The notes: generated by a model not told the origin, from the letters alone. DNA of 14,577 bases from Pseudomonadota bacterium (GCA_021785795.1 JAJYEK010000086.1:1-14577), one strand, 5' to 3'; counted from the stretch's first letter, positions 1 to 9,103 are shown. Translations and numbers: made by a program.

Positions 1-44
1 CCAGGAGCGGGTTTCTCATACACTCTTTTAAGATAGACTGCCAT
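1..44 (-). CDS. DUF488 family protein, N-terminal fragment (cut by window edge)
   Basis: Reading the minus strand from the ATG at 44-42 gives MAVYLKRVYEKPAP before the window ends. This matches the N-terminus of the DUF488 family (E. coli YeaO type), whose members begin with a short beta strand followed by LKRVY and then a proline-rich turn. A perfect AGGAGG ribosome binding site lies 5 nt upstream of the ATG, which supports a real start. Only 14 complete codons are visible, so the rest of the protein, including the conserved LVDRLWPRG-like segment expected just downstream, cannot be checked. DUF488 proteins are small and of unknown biochemical function. The family call rests on a short motif from memory; that a gene starts here is more certain than its identity. 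Confidence 0.55.
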   Translation of the reverse strand, partial: MAVYLKRVYEKPAP

Positions 45-49
45 GGTTT

Positions 50-55
50 CCTCCT
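50..55 (-). promoter_or_regulatory. Ribosome binding site of the DUF488-like gene
   Basis: The minus strand reads AGGAGG, then aaacc, then ATG: a perfect Shine-Dalgarno with 5-nt spacing. It decides the start of the truncated gene at the left edge. Confidence 0.65.
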
Positions 56-688
56 GCCACCCCGGTCCAGGCGCGGCCGGCATGGGCGTTCAGCGGCATC
101 TGTCGCCGGACCGGAATGGGCCCTGCAGCCTGTTTGACGAACCGCCGTGCGGCCATCTTAATCTGATGCGTGGTGGACTTGAACCCCATCCTGACGGGAT
201 ATCCGGGAATATCCGCGGGCACGCGACCGGGGCCCGATCGATGTCGGCCGCCGTCCGATGGAGCTGCAAGCCTTGTGCGTATCCCGGCCGGCGTGATGTA
301 ATCCGAACTGCGTGCATTATGGCCGGATGATGCATCGGATCTGCCGGGTTGCTGAGAGGCGTGGTGCTGCAAATATTCAGTGACATTCCGGAATCTTTTC
401 CGGTCCGCCCTGTCTCTCCTTAATATGCAAGCATACGGCAAGGGCTCCGCGGTGTTCGAACGACCGCGGTGAAGTCACCCGCTGCGGTCTTCCGGGTTGG
501 CGCGGCTCGGATGCAACGGGCCGGGTGCTCGGGGACGCGGAGCGCCGGCGGCTGGACCGGAGGACGCCGGATCGCTTCGTTGTCGCGCGCCCGGCTGGTC
601 CCGCCGGGCCGGGTTTTCGTTGTGCGCGCGGACTGTCCGAAAAGCTGGTGGCGCACAGGCACAGTGCCGGTGGCGGCAGTGCACTGAA

Positions 689-717
689 CCGGCACGGTCC
701 GGCCGGTCGTGTGCCGG
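689..717 (+). promoter_or_regulatory. Stem-loop in the zwf upstream region
   Basis: CCGGCAC (689-695) pairs perfectly with GTGCCGG (711-717) around a 15-nt loop that itself contains the palindrome CCGGCCGG. The stem ends 41 nt before the zwf ATG and no T tract follows, so it is not a typical terminator. It may lie in the zwf leader RNA. In GC-rich DNA such stems also arise by chance. Confidence 0.3.
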
Positions 718-758
718 GAGAACCGGCTGGGTCTGGCATAAACTGAGACGGAATCAGG

Positions 759-2171
759 ATGGCTGAGACGAACGGCGACGTGGAGCAGTCGGACGCACTG
801 GTGTTTTTCGGTGTGTCGGGAGATCTTGCGCGGAAGATGATCTTTCCGGCGCTCTATGCGATGGTGAAGCATGGCACCCTGAGTGTGCCCGTGATCGGTG
901 TCTCCGCACAAAACTGGGGTCTGGAGGATCTGCACCGGCGCGTGACGGATAGCCTGAAGCGGTCGGTCGGGATTGATGACCGCCGCGCACTCCGTCGGTT
1001 TCTTTCTCTTCTGCGGTATGTCGATGGCGACTACCGCGATCACCGAACCTTCCTGGCGTTGAAAGAGGCGCTTGCCGGCGCGCAACACCCGGCGCACTAC
1101 CTCGCGATCCCTCCGGCGCTGTTCGCGACCGTCATCCGGGGACTTGGCACGTCGGGTCTGGCCGATCATGCGCGGGTGATCGTAGAGAAGCCGTTCGGCC
1201 GCGATTTGGCATCGGCACGCGAGCTGAACCGCGTTGCACGGTCGGTGTTTCCGGAAGACTCCATTTTCCGTATCGATCACTTCCTGGGAAAGGAAGCGAT
1301 CATGAATATCCTCTATTTTCGCTTCGCCAATTCGTTCCTTGAGCCGATCTGGAATCGGAACCATGTGGCTAGCGTCCAGATCACGCTTTCAGAGAAATTC
1401 GGTGTGGAGGGTCGCGGCGCATTCTATGAAAGTGCCGGTTGTCTGCGCGATGTCATCGAAAATCATCTGTTTCAGATCGTGGCGCTTCTAGCCATGGAGC
1501 CGCCGGCCTATCAGGGTTATGGCGCGGTGCAGACGGAAAAGGCCAAGGTGTTCGAGGCCATGCGTCCATTGCGTCCGGAAGACGTGGTGCGCGGCCAGTA
1601 CAGCGGCTACCGGAAGGAGCCTGGCGTTTCCAGGCGTTCCGACGTCGAGACGTTCTGTGCGCTGCGGCTGTACATCGATTCATGGCGCTGGGAAGGAGTG
1701 CCTTGGTATCTGCGGTCCGGAAAATGCCTCACGGAAACAGCGGCCGAAGTCCTGGTAGAGCTGAAACCCCCACCGCAAAGGCTGTTCGATGATTCCCGCC
1801 CCGGGGCCGGACGCGCCAATTACGTGCGGTTTCGGCTGTCTCCGAGTTCCGCGGTGGCGCTCGCTGCGCGCGTCAAGCGTCCGGGAAAGGAATTCGTCGG
1901 CGATCAGCAGGAGCTCTATCTGCTCGAGGAGGAGCTGGGAGTGGAGTCGCCCTATGAGCGGTTGCTCGGCGATGCGCTGGCAGGCAACGGGGCGCTGTTC
2001 AGCCGCGAGGACACGGTCGAAGCCGCATGGGCGGTGGTCGATCCGGTGCTCAAGAACCACGGCCGGGCCCAACCTTACCGGCGCGGCAGCTGGGGGCCGA
2101 AGCAGGCCGATGAACTCATTGCGGCAGACGGAGGTTGGCACAATCCGTTGCCGGAGCGGACCAGAAGATGA
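759..2171 (+). CDS. zwf: Glucose-6-phosphate 1-dehydrogenase
   Basis: This cytosolic enzyme oxidises glucose-6-phosphate to 6-phosphogluconolactone with NAD(P)+, the entry step of the oxidative pentose phosphate and Entner-Doudoroff routes. The 470-aa product has the nucleotide-binding motif GVSGDLARK (residues 18-26), EKPFG (143-147) and the substrate-binding signature RIDHFLGKE (171-179; usual form RIDHYLGKE). The catalytic His candidate is H236 in DVIENHLFQ, and the Asp-His pair is D173/H174 by comparison with the Leuconostoc enzyme. Length is slightly below the usual ~490 aa, with no break seen. The ATG at 759 is preceded by a weak GGAATCAGG; the nucleotide motif begins 17 residues later, so little can be missing. 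It leads a same-strand cluster with tal (70-nt gap) and pgi. Cofactor preference (NAD versus NADP) cannot be read safely. Confidence 0.95.
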   Translation: MAETNGDVEQSDALVFFGVSGDLARKMIFPALYAMVKHGTLSVPVIGVSAQNWGLEDLHRRVTDSLKRSVGIDDRRALRRFLSLLRYVDGDYRDHRTFLALKEALAGAQHPAHYLAIPPALFATVIRGLGTSGLADHARVIVEKPFGRDLASARELNRVARSVFPEDSIFRIDHFLGKEAIMNILYFRFANSFLEPIWNRNHVASVQITLSEKFGVEGRGAFYESAGCLRDVIENHLFQIVALLAMEPPAYQGYGAVQTEKAKVFEAMRPLRPEDVVRGQYSGYRKEPGVSRRSDVETFCALRLYIDSWRWEGVPWYLRSGKCLTETAAEVLVELKPPPQRLFDDSRPGAGRANYVRFRLSPSSAVALAARVKRPGKEFVGDQQELYLLEEELGVESPYERLLGDALAGNGALFSREDTVEAAWAVVDPVLKNHGRAQPYRRGSWGPKQADELIAADGGWHNPLPERTRR

Positions 2172-2184
2172 TCGTTTCGGGCTA

Positions 2185-2212
2185 GGCCGCACGCCCGCCG
2201 GAGGGTGCGGCC
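2185..2212 (+). repeat. Intercistronic stem-loop between zwf and tal
   Basis: GGCCGCAC (2185-2192) pairs perfectly with GTGCGGCC (2205-2212) around a 12-nt GC-rich loop, 13 nt after the zwf stop. No T tract follows, so it is a poor intrinsic terminator. It could slow 3'-exonuclease decay of the zwf message, act as an attenuator, or be a transcription pause site ahead of tal. Confidence 0.45.
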
Positions 2213-2241
2213 AATGCCGGTTCTGAGGAGCAGGGGGCGCC

Positions 2242-3342
2242 ATGAAAGTCACCGAAAAGCTGCACGCATTGGGCCAGAGTCTGTGGCTCGACAACATCAC
2301 ACGGGGCCTGCTGGTGAACGGCACGCTGCCCCGTTACATCACCGAGTATTCCGTGACAGGCCTGACTTCAAACCCCACGATTTTCGACAAGGCCATAGAG
2401 CATACCGACTTCTATGATGCCGCCATCCGTGAGAAGACGATCGCGGGAAAAACGGGCGAAGCGCTGTTTTTCGAGTTGGCCCTGGAGGATCTGACGCAGG
2501 CGGCCGACCTGTTTCGTCCGGTCCACGATGCCACCGGCGGGATCGACGGCTGGGTTTCGCTCGAAGTATCGCCGCTGCTGGCGGACGATACTGCGGCGAC
2601 CATCACTGCCGCGGCGGAGCTCTACGGACGGGCGCGACGCCCGAATCTCTTCATCAAGATTCCTGGAACGCCGGAAGGAATTCCGGCGGTCGAGGAGACG
2701 GTGTTTGCCGGCGTGCCGGTCAATGTCACGTTGCTGTTCTCGCGCGAGCACTACGTTGCCGCCGCTGAAGCGTACATGCGTGGCATCGAACGGCGGATCG
2801 CCGCCGGCCTCGATCCCGTGGTCGGCTCGGTGGCGTCGCTATTCGTCAGCCGCTGGGATGTGGCAGTGGCGGTTCGCGCACCCGAAGAGCTACGGAACCG
2901 TCTCGGGATCGCGGTCGCCCGCCAGACGTACAAGGCATACCGCGGCATTCTGGCTTCGCCTCGCTGGCGAAGACTCGAGGCTGCCGGCGCACGCCCCCAG
3001 CGTCTGCTGTGGGCCAGTACCGGAACCAAGGATCCCGGCGCCCCGGACACGCTCTATGTCGATGCGCTCGCGGCACCGGATACCATCAACACCATGCCGG
3101 AAAATACGCTGCTTGCCTTCGCTGACCGGGGGAGCGTGCAGGGCGGACTGGCGGAGGACAGCGGCGACGCCGAAGCAGTGCTGGCGGAATTCGCGCGCGC
3201 TGGCGTCGATGTCGGAGCGCTGGCGGCGGAGCTGCAGAGCGAGGGCACGCGCTCTTTCGACAAGTCATGGAACGATCTGATGGATTGCATCGTGTCCAAG
3301 AAGGCCCAACTCGGAAAGACCATCGAAAAAGGGGGCGGATGA
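2242..3342 (+). CDS. tal: Transaldolase, mycobacterial-type long form
   Basis: Transaldolase moves a dihydroxyacetone unit between sedoheptulose-7-P and glyceraldehyde-3-P, giving erythrose-4-P and fructose-6-P in the non-oxidative pentose phosphate pathway. The 366-aa protein has TSNPTIF (42-48), SLEVS (106-110), the Schiff-base lysine K139 in [16 protein letters not shown] (161-167), and a WASTGTKD segment. Its length and the insert-rich C-terminal half fit the mycobacterial-type family (TIGR00876) rather than the ~317-aa E. coli TalB form. The ATG is preceded by GAGGAG at 2225-2230 and a GGGGG run. The stop overlaps the pgi start in ATGA, so the two are probably translationally coupled. 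In other bacteria this type of Tal is sometimes fused to Pgi; here the genes are separate but touching. Confidence 0.95.
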   Translation: MKVTEKLHALGQSLWLDNITRGLLVNGTLPRYITEYSVTGLTSNPTIFDKAIEHTDFYDAAIREKTIAGKTGEALFFELALEDLTQAADLFRPVHDATGGIDGWVSLEVSPLLADDTAATITAAAELYGRARRPNLFIKIPGTPEGIPAVEETVFAGVPVNVTLLFSREHYVAAAEAYMRGIERRIAAGLDPVVGSVASLFVSRWDVAVAVRAPEELRNRLGIAVARQTYKAYRGILASPRWRRLEAAGARPQRLLWASTGTKDPGAPDTLYVDALAAPDTINTMPENTLLAFADRGSVQGGLAEDSGDAEAVLAEFARAGVDVGALAAELQSEGTRSFDKSWNDLMDCIVSKKAQLGKTIEKGGG

Positions 3343-5000
3343 CCGTGTCTATCCGGTCGGCACCACAGGCCCAGGTACTTACGGCGCGCCCGGCGTGGAA
3401 AGCGCTGGTCGAACATCATCAGAGGGTCGGCCATGTGCATCTGCGGCAGCTGTTTGCCGACGATGCCGGACGCGGCGAGCGTCTGGCAGCAGAGGCTGCC
3501 GGCATCTATCTTGATTACTCGAAGAACCGCGTCACCGATCAGACGATCCGACTGCTGATCGGGCTTGCCGAGGACTGCGGATTGCGCGCGCGTATCGACG
3601 CCATGTTCCGGGGCGAGAGGATCAACGTCACGGAGCGGCGTGCGGTGCTGCACACCGCCTTGCGGGCTGCGGACGGCGAACGAATTGTCGTGGATGGTGC
3701 CGACGTCGTGCCGCAGGTTCACGCAGTGCTCGATCGCATGGCTGACTTTGCGCAGCGGCTGCGCAGCGGACAGTGGCAGGGGTACGGCGGAAAACGCATA
3801 CGTCATGTCATCAACATAGGCATCGGCGGCTCCGACCTCGGCCCCGTGATGGCCTACGAAGCGCTGCGGCACTACAGCGTGCGCGACATGAGTTTCCGGT
3901 TCGTATCCAATGTAGACGGAACCGATCTCGCTGAAGCGCTATTGGGCCTCGATCCCGCCGAAACGCTCTTCATCGTATGCTCGAAGACTTTTACGACGCT
4001 TGAAACCCTGACCAACGCGCATGCCGCGCGCGCCTGGGTCCTGCGGCAGCTCAAGGACGACCAGGCCGTGCGCAGGCACTTTGTGGCCGTTTCGACCAAT
4101 GCCGAGGCAGTGTCGGCTTTCGGCATCGATACCCAAAACATGTTCGGCTTCTGGGACTGGGTGGGCGGACGCTATTCGATGGATTCAGCCATAGGCCTGT
4201 CGACCATGATCGCCATCGGTCCGGAAAACTTCCGAGCCATGCTTGCCGGATTCCGGGCCATGGACGAGCATTTCCGAACCGCGCCGTTCGAGAGGAACCT
4301 GCCGGTCATCATGGGGCTGCTTGCGGTCTGGTACAACAACTTCTTCGGGGCGCAGACGGTCGCGGTGCTGCCCTACGAGCAGTATCTCAAACGTTTTCCG
4401 GCCTATCTCCAGCAACTGGCGATGGAGAGCAATGGCAAGCATGTCACCCTTGAGGGTGCGCCGGCCGGCCATCAGACCGGACCCATTTACTGGGGAGAAC
4501 CGGGCACCAACGGCCAGCATTCCTTTTATCAGCTCCTGCACCAGGGAACCAAGCTGGTGCCGTGCGACTTTATAGGCTTCTGCCAGGCGCTCAATCCGGT
4601 CGGCGGCCAGCATGACCTCCTGATAGCGAATCTGTTCGCCCAGTCGGAGGCGCTCGCGTTCGGCAGGAGCGAAGAGGAGTTAAGGTCGGAGGCCACGCCG
4701 GACTGGCTGGTTCCCCACCGTGTCTGCGAAGGCAACCGGCCGAGCAACACGATAATCGCTGCGCGTCTCACGCCGGAAACGCTGGGATCACTGGTGGCGT
4801 TGTACGAGCACAGTGTTTTCACGCAAGGCGCGGTCTGGAACATCGATTCATTCGATCAGTGGGGTGTCGAATTGGGCAAGGTGCTGGCACAGCGCATGAT
4901 TCCGGAGCTCGAGGCCCCGGACGAGCCGCCGCTCGGGCATGACAGCTCCAGCAATGCGCTCATCCGGCGCTACCGGCGGCTCAAGGCGCGCCGGACCTGA
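3339..5000 (+). CDS. pgi: Glucose-6-phosphate isomerase
   Basis: It interconverts glucose-6-phosphate and fructose-6-phosphate in the cytosol. I chose the ATG at 3339, which overlaps the tal stop (ATGA) and follows AAAAAGGGGG; it gives 553 aa, close to the 549 aa of E. coli Pgi. The frame stays open upstream to 3267 inside tal, but that extension is unlike Pgi. Motifs: [12 protein letters not shown] (sugar-phosphate binding, 159-170), [13 protein letters not shown] (signature 1, 274-286), the catalytic Glu E387 in [12 protein letters not shown], and [11 protein letters not shown] (signature 2) with catalytic K514. The GGRYSxDSAIGLS form and the DFIGF region resemble actinobacterial Pgi more than the E. 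coli enzyme, in line with the mycobacterial-type Tal next to it. With zwf and tal it lets fructose-6-P be recycled into the oxidative pathway. Confidence 0.95.
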   Translation: MTVSIRSAPQAQVLTARPAWKALVEHHQRVGHVHLRQLFADDAGRGERLAAEAAGIYLDYSKNRVTDQTIRLLIGLAEDCGLRARIDAMFRGERINVTERRAVLHTALRAADGERIVVDGADVVPQVHAVLDRMADFAQRLRSGQWQGYGGKRIRHVINIGIGGSDLGPVMAYEALRHYSVRDMSFRFVSNVDGTDLAEALLGLDPAETLFIVCSKTFTTLETLTNAHAARAWVLRQLKDDQAVRRHFVAVSTNAEAVSAFGIDTQNMFGFWDWVGGRYSMDSAIGLSTMIAIGPENFRAMLAGFRAMDEHFRTAPFERNLPVIMGLLAVWYNNFFGAQTVAVLPYEQYLKRFPAYLQQLAMESNGKHVTLEGAPAGHQTGPIYWGEPGTNGQHSFYQLLHQGTKLVPCDFIGFCQALNPVGGQHDLLIANLFAQSEALAFGRSEEELRSEATPDWLVPHRVCEGNRPSNTIIAARLTPETLGSLVALYEHSVFTQGAVWNIDSFDQWGVELGKVLAQRMIPELEAPDEPPLGHDSSSNALIRRYRRLKARRT

Positions 5001-5207
5001 GTGCCTGCAGAATGCCGGGGCAGGTCGGCCCGAGAGCCGGATAGCGTGAGGGGCGGAAAACTCCGGCCGAGGCTGCTCAGCCGCGCGCGCATTGCGAGGC
5101 TCGGCGGCGACGCGATCATGCCGTGGACACGTGATTCCGCCGCGGTGCTCGGCGACCCGGATCCGGTGCGATGCCGGAATCGATTCAGATGAGGGAGAAG
5201 AGCGATC

Positions 5208-5513
5208 ATGAAGCCTTTACCGAAAGGAAGTTGGATATGGATGCCGGTGCTGCTGGCTGGCCTGTCGGGTTGCGCGGGAGCAGGTGTGCGCACCGGCCAA
5301 TATGTCGATGATTCTGCAATCACCGCCAAGGTCAAATCGGAGATGGTCGCCCATGAGAAAACGGCCGCTTTCCATATCAGCGTCAAGACAGTCAAGGGTG
5401 TTGTATACCTGAGCGGATCGGCCAAGAGCCGGCAGGATGCCGATCGGGCTGCCGAAATCGCCCGCGGCGTTGCCGGCGTCAAGGCAGTGGAAAGCGACAT
5501 CAAGGTCAAGTAA
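5208..5513 (+). CDS. BON-domain lipoprotein
   Basis: The 101-aa product begins with a lipoprotein signal: a short basic n-region (K2, K6), a hydrophobic stretch, and the lipobox LSGC with C22 as the lipidated cysteine. No Asp follows the cysteine, so outer-membrane sorting by the Lol system is expected. Residues about 33-101 form a single BON domain (OsmY/nodulation type), ending GVAGVKAVESDIKVK. BON domains are thought to bind phospholipid or other envelope surfaces; OsmY and DolP carry two, this protein one. GGGAGAAGAG precedes the ATG. The gene lies 207 bp after pgi, probably with its own promoter, and converges on the c-di-GMP gene with an 86-bp gap in which no clear terminator is visible. 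Its specific role is unknown. Confidence 0.85.
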   Translation: MKPLPKGSWIWMPVLLAGLSGCAGAGVRTGQYVDDSAITAKVKSEMVAHEKTAAFHISVKTVKGVVYLSGSAKSRQDADRAAEIARGVAGVKAVESDIKVK

Positions 5514-5599
5514 CGCGTCGAGGAAAATTAGGTCTCTCTTTCGGCTGCGGGTTCGCGCGGCCTGTGACGCCGGATGCGACAGCCAGACCTGGCAAGGCG

Positions 5600-8500
5600 C
5601 TATCGTTTCCGGCGTGCAGACGTTTTGCGGCGCGAGGGGGGCCGGCGCCGCGGGCGCCGTTGATCCCGGGTCAGCTGTCCGGTGATTTCGTCTGCGGTCG
5701 CCGGCTTGCTGAAATAGTAACCCTGCATGCCGTCGCACTGGTGCATGCGCAGGAAATCGAGCTGTTCTGCGGTCTCCACCCCTTCGGCAATAACGCGGAT
5801 CCCGAGGCTGTGCGCGAGGGCGATGGTGGCCTGCGCAATGGCCACGTCATTCGGATCGTTGGGTATGCCGCTGACGAATGACTGGTCGATCTTGAGGGTG
5901 TCGATCGGGAAGCGCTTGAGATAGGCGAGCGAGGAATAGCCGGTTCCGAAGTCGTCCATGGAAAAGGCCACGCCCAGACGATGCAGTGTTTCCATGGCGG
6001 CCAGAGTTGCCTCGGTATTCTGCATGAGGATGCTTTCGGTCAGCTCAAGATCCAGGCAACCCGGGTCGGCGCCGGTTTCCGCCAGCACGTTTTTCACCAG
6101 ATCCGCCAGATCGTGATGCTGGAACTGGCGCCCGGAGAGGTTCACTGCTATCTGGATACGCCGGATGCCGGCAAGGTCCCAGGCCTGCGCCTGGCGGCAG
6201 GCGGTACGCAGCACCCATTCGCCGATTGGGATGATGAGCCCGGTTTCCTCGGCCAGCGAAATGAACTCAAGCGGCGGCACCAGGCCCATTTCAGGATGCT
6301 GCCAGCGCAGCAGCGCTTCGACGCCGACGATGGATCCGGAACGCAGATCGATCTGCGGCTGGTAGTGCAGCGTAAGTTCTTGGCGCTCGAGCGCGTGGCG
6401 CAGGGCGGTTTCGAGCCGCAGCCGCTGCGCAGTACGGCGGTTGAGTTCGGCGGTATAGAACTGGAAGGTGTTGCGGCCGAGATCCTTGGCGTGATACATG
6501 GCCGCATCGGCATTGCGCAGCAGACTGACGACGTCGTTATCGTCGAACGGGTACAGCGTGATCCCGATGCTGGCGCTGACGAACAGCTCGCGTCCGGCGA
6601 TGCTGAAGGGCTCCACAAAGCTGTCGATGACCTTCTGTGCCACCCGTGCCGCATGGTCCACGTGCTCGAGGTTGGCGAGTACGATCGTGAACTCATCGCC
6701 ACCCAGGCGCGAAATCGTGTCCCCGGACCGCACGCACGCGGCCAGACGCAACGCCACCTGCTTGAGCAGGGCATCACCCCGCTCGTGCCCAAGGGTATCG
6801 TTGATGATCTTGAACCGGTCGAGATCGAGGAACAGGATCGCCACCAGCCGCTCCCGGCGTCCGGCCTCCAGCATGGCCTGGAGAAGGCGGTCGTGCAGCA
6901 GAATGCGGTTGGGAAACCCGGTCAGCGTGTCGTAGTGCGCAAGGTAGTTCAGCCGTTCCTCCGCCTGGCGATACTCGGTGATATCCTCCGCGACACCCAG
7001 CAGGTACTGGATGCTGCCGGCGTCGCCCCGCACCGGTATAAGGCTCGAATCGAAGATCCGCCCTGCGACCGTGGTGAACTCGAACCGCCGGGACTGCCCG
7101 TCCAGGGTGTCCTGCAGGATGTCGCGGACGCGGAGGCGATCGAATTCGCTGACTGCTTCGAGCATCTCCCGGCCTCGGACCGCGCTTTCGTCCTGGGCAC
7201 CGAGCATGCGCAGGCCAGCCGGGTTCATGTCCATTATCCGCCCGTTCCGGTCGATGGTGTGGATGGACACCGGCGCGTTTTCCACAACGCTGCGGAAGCG
7301 CTGTTCGCTCTTTTGTAGCGCTTCTTTTGTCTCCATGCGCATGGTAATGTCCCTGCCGGTCGACACGAAATGCGTGACCTGCCCCCGGTCGTTCTTGAGC
7401 GGGGTGATGGTTTTGTCCTCGTAAAACAGCGTCCCGTCCTTGCGGCGGTTGACGAACCGCTCCCGGAATACCTTGCCATCGAGGACCGTCTTCCAGAGCC
7501 GGTCGTAAAACGCCCGGTCATGCCGGCCGGATTTGAAGATGTCGTGCGTATTGCCGACCGCCTCCTCGGGCGCGTAGCCGGTCACTGCCTGGTGGGCCGG
7601 ATTGACGTACTCGATGACGCCGTCGCGGTTGGTGATCACGATGGCATCGGCCGTCTGTTCAATCGCGCTGGACAGTTTGCGCATATGGACCTCGGCAGCC
7701 CGGCGGGCGGCAATATCCTCGACGACCGCAATCAGATATTTCGGCTGTTCGTCCGGGCCGCGCACGAGCGAGACGGTGACATTCACCCACACGATACCGC
7801 CGCTCTTGCGAAAATAGCGCTTTTCCAGGGAATAGGTGGGGAGTTCGCCGGCGAACATCCGGCGCGCAAGCGCCAGACTTTTTTCCACGTCCTCGGGATG
7901 GGTTATGTCCCGGAAGCTGCGCTGGAGCATTTCGGCCTGCGTATAATCGACGATATCGCAGAATTTCTGGTTGATCCGCAGAAACCGGCCGTCGGGTGCG
8001 ACATGGGCGATGCCCACAGCCGCCTGGCTGAACGTCGCCTGAAAGCGTTCTTCGCTTTCCCGCACGTTCTCTTCCGCGCGCCGGTGCTCAATTTCGGCGG
8101 CGGCGCGGTTGGCGCAGAGCTGGAGAATGAGATGGACCCGTTCCTCGTCGGCAATCGCCTTACTGTTCATTGCCACCAACAGGCCGAGCAGATGCCCGGT
8201 GGAATCGTACAGTGGGTGGCCGATGAAGGCTTCGACGCCGTAGCGGCGGATCAGCGCGTCTCCGGAGTAGAGGCGCCCGGCGCCATCCGGGAAATGGCAT
8301 ATCGTCTTGCAGTCGACGCTTCCACAGGGCGTATCCGCGTCCAGGTGGTAGTCGACGTTGCCGCTGAGCTGTCCGTGATCGCAGAACGCAAGGGTGCGGA
8401 TGACATCAGCGCGGTCCGGACTGGGCTCGCCGATGAAGACGTAGTCGACGCCGAGGGCGGAGGCGAGATTCAACACCAGACTCTGGAAAAAATTGTCTCC

Positions 8501-9103
8501 GCTGGTCGTCGACAGGGCCCGTGCGATGTCCTGCAGCACGACCGCAGCCCGGCCGCGCTCGGTCTCGGACTGCCGGAAAGCCAGCTGCAGGGAGAGTTCT
8601 TCCGCATAGAATGTCGCGAGCAATTCGTCGTTTTCGTCGAACGGTCTCCCGTCGATCCTTTCGCTCAGGTAAATATGCCCGAAGCGGCGGTCGAGGTATG
8701 TGAGCGGAACGTCTAGGAGGGTGGTCATGGCCGGATGATGGGCCGGGAACCCGGCCGAACGCGGATCGCGTGCGATATTGTCGATGCGCAAGGGCTCGCT
8801 TTCGCCGCCGCCTGCAGCGAGCAGCCCGCGCCCCTCGGGCAGGAGGCCGATGCGGTCGGCATTCTCCGGCGTGATGCCGGTATGGACAAACCGGGCGAGC
8901 CGGCCATGGTCGTCCGTGACGGCGACGGCACCGTAACGGGTCCCGATGAGTGCGGCCAGGGATTCAATAGCCTGCTGCAGCAGTTCGGCTTCGGAGTCCC
9001 GTAGCGCGGACACGGTCCGGAGCGTTCGGGCAGCCTCGTGCAGCGTGCGCAGCCGCTGTGCCGCAGCGTCGCGCGGGACGGCCGGATCCCCGCCATTCGG
9101 CAT
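5600..9103 (-). CDS. GAF-GAF-PAS-PAS-PAS-GGDEF-EAL c-di-GMP cyclase/phosphodiesterase, possible haem-GAF sensor
   Basis: The 1167-aa product is predicted to make and break cyclic di-GMP. Domains by residue: GAF1 about 38-178, GAF2 about 200-340, PAS1 about 350-468, PAS2 about 476-590, PAS3 about 600-712, GGDEF about 720-885, EAL about 895-1145. The cyclase motif GGDEF (801-805) is intact, and RSGD (792-795) five residues before it is the inhibitory I-site. The EAL domain keeps EAL (929-931), NLS (988-990), ELTES (1020-1024), DDFGTG (1050-1055), K1071, E1107 and QGYYFSKP, so phosphodiesterase activity is expected. No transmembrane segment is seen, so it is probably cytosolic. GAF1 carries GFPAHHP (118-124) and Y145, as in the DosS haem GAF. 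The last 22 residues are strongly basic. The ATG at 9103 is preferred over an upstream TTG (9244), which lies before the sigma-54 site. It probably acts alone; no flanking partner is obvious. Confidence 0.93.
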   Translation of the reverse strand: MPNGGDPAVPRDAAAQRLRTLHEAARTLRTVSALRDSEAELLQQAIESLAALIGTRYGAVAVTDDHGRLARFVHTGITPENADRIGLLPEGRGLLAAGGGESEPLRIDNIARDPRSAGFPAHHPAMTTLLDVPLTYLDRRFGHIYLSERIDGRPFDENDELLATFYAEELSLQLAFRQSETERGRAAVVLQDIARALSTTSGDNFFQSLVLNLASALGVDYVFIGEPSPDRADVIRTLAFCDHGQLSGNVDYHLDADTPCGSVDCKTICHFPDGAGRLYSGDALIRRYGVEAFIGHPLYDSTGHLLGLLVAMNSKAIADEERVHLILQLCANRAAAEIEHRRAEENVRESEERFQATFSQAAVGIAHVAPDGRFLRINQKFCDIVDYTQAEMLQRSFRDITHPEDVEKSLALARRMFAGELPTYSLEKRYFRKSGGIVWVNVTVSLVRGPDEQPKYLIAVVEDIAARRAAEVHMRKLSSAIEQTADAIVITNRDGVIEYVNPAHQAVTGYAPEEAVGNTHDIFKSGRHDRAFYDRLWKTVLDGKVFRERFVNRRKDGTLFYEDKTITPLKNDRGQVTHFVSTGRDITMRMETKEALQKSEQRFRSVVENAPVSIHTIDRNGRIMDMNPAGLRMLGAQDESAVRGREMLEAVSEFDRLRVRDILQDTLDGQSRRFEFTTVAGRIFDSSLIPVRGDAGSIQYLLGVAEDITEYRQAEERLNYLAHYDTLTGFPNRILLHDRLLQAMLEAGRRERLVAILFLDLDRFKIINDTLGHERGDALLKQVALRLAACVRSGDTISRLGGDEFTIVLANLEHVDHAARVAQKVIDSFVEPFSIAGRELFVSASIGITLYPFDDNDVVSLLRNADAAMYHAKDLGRNTFQFYTAELNRRTAQRLRLETALRHALERQELTLHYQPQIDLRSGSIVGVEALLRWQHPEMGLVPPLEFISLAEETGLIIPIGEWVLRTACRQAQAWDLAGIRRIQIAVNLSGRQFQHHDLADLVKNVLAETGADPGCLDLELTESILMQNTEATLAAMETLHRLGVAFSMDDFGTGYSSLAYLKRFPIDTLKIDQSFVSGIPNDPNDVAIAQATIALAHSLGIRVIAEGVETAEQLDFLRMHQCDGMQGYYFSKPATADEITGQLTRDQRRPRRRPPSRRKTSARRKR

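Larger units (their letters stand above)
45..758. other. 714-bp gap without a convincing gene (zwf upstream region)
   Basis: Several open frames cross this stretch on both strands. Their translations are low-complexity, rich in Arg, Pro and Gly, overlap one another, lack ribosome binding sites and resemble no family I know, so none is called. Visible sites are a 10-bp palindrome ATTCCGGAAT at 385-394 that overlaps a CCGGAA/TTCCGG stem (388-403), a weak TAATAT -10-like hexamer at 421-426 without a good -35, and a 7-bp stem at 689-717 just before zwf. The DUF488-side promoter may be TTCAAG-17-TAAGAT on the minus strand within about 155-185, which is only a partial match. The zwf promoter could not be fixed. 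Confidence 0.5.

Noticed and set aside
175..187. GGTTCAAGTCC-like string on the minus strand resembling a tRNA T-arm
   Set aside because: The T stem does not pair properly and no acceptor or anticodon arm is nearby, so it is a chance match.
420..1364. 314-codon minus-strand frame opposite zwf
   Set aside because: It is antisense to well-conserved zwf codons and Arg/His/Pro-rich, with no family resemblance.
3267..3338. 24-codon upstream extension of pgi inside tal
   Set aside because: The ATG at 3339 overlaps the tal stop, has a purine-rich site before it, and gives the normal Pgi length.
4590..4596. Apparent loss of the catalytic His of Pgi (E. coli His386 aligns with Leu418 in QALNPV)
   Set aside because: From memory, actinobacterial Pgi proteins, which this one resembles, also have Leu in this place and are active; a nearby conserved His (H425) is present. 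Alignment by eye cannot support a claim of inactivity.
5981..8716. Two long plus-strand open frames (445 and 448 codons) opposite the c-di-GMP gene
   Set aside because: They are exact antisense shadows of a protein with seven recognisable domains; long antisense frames are expected in GC-rich coding DNA. Their translations resemble no family.
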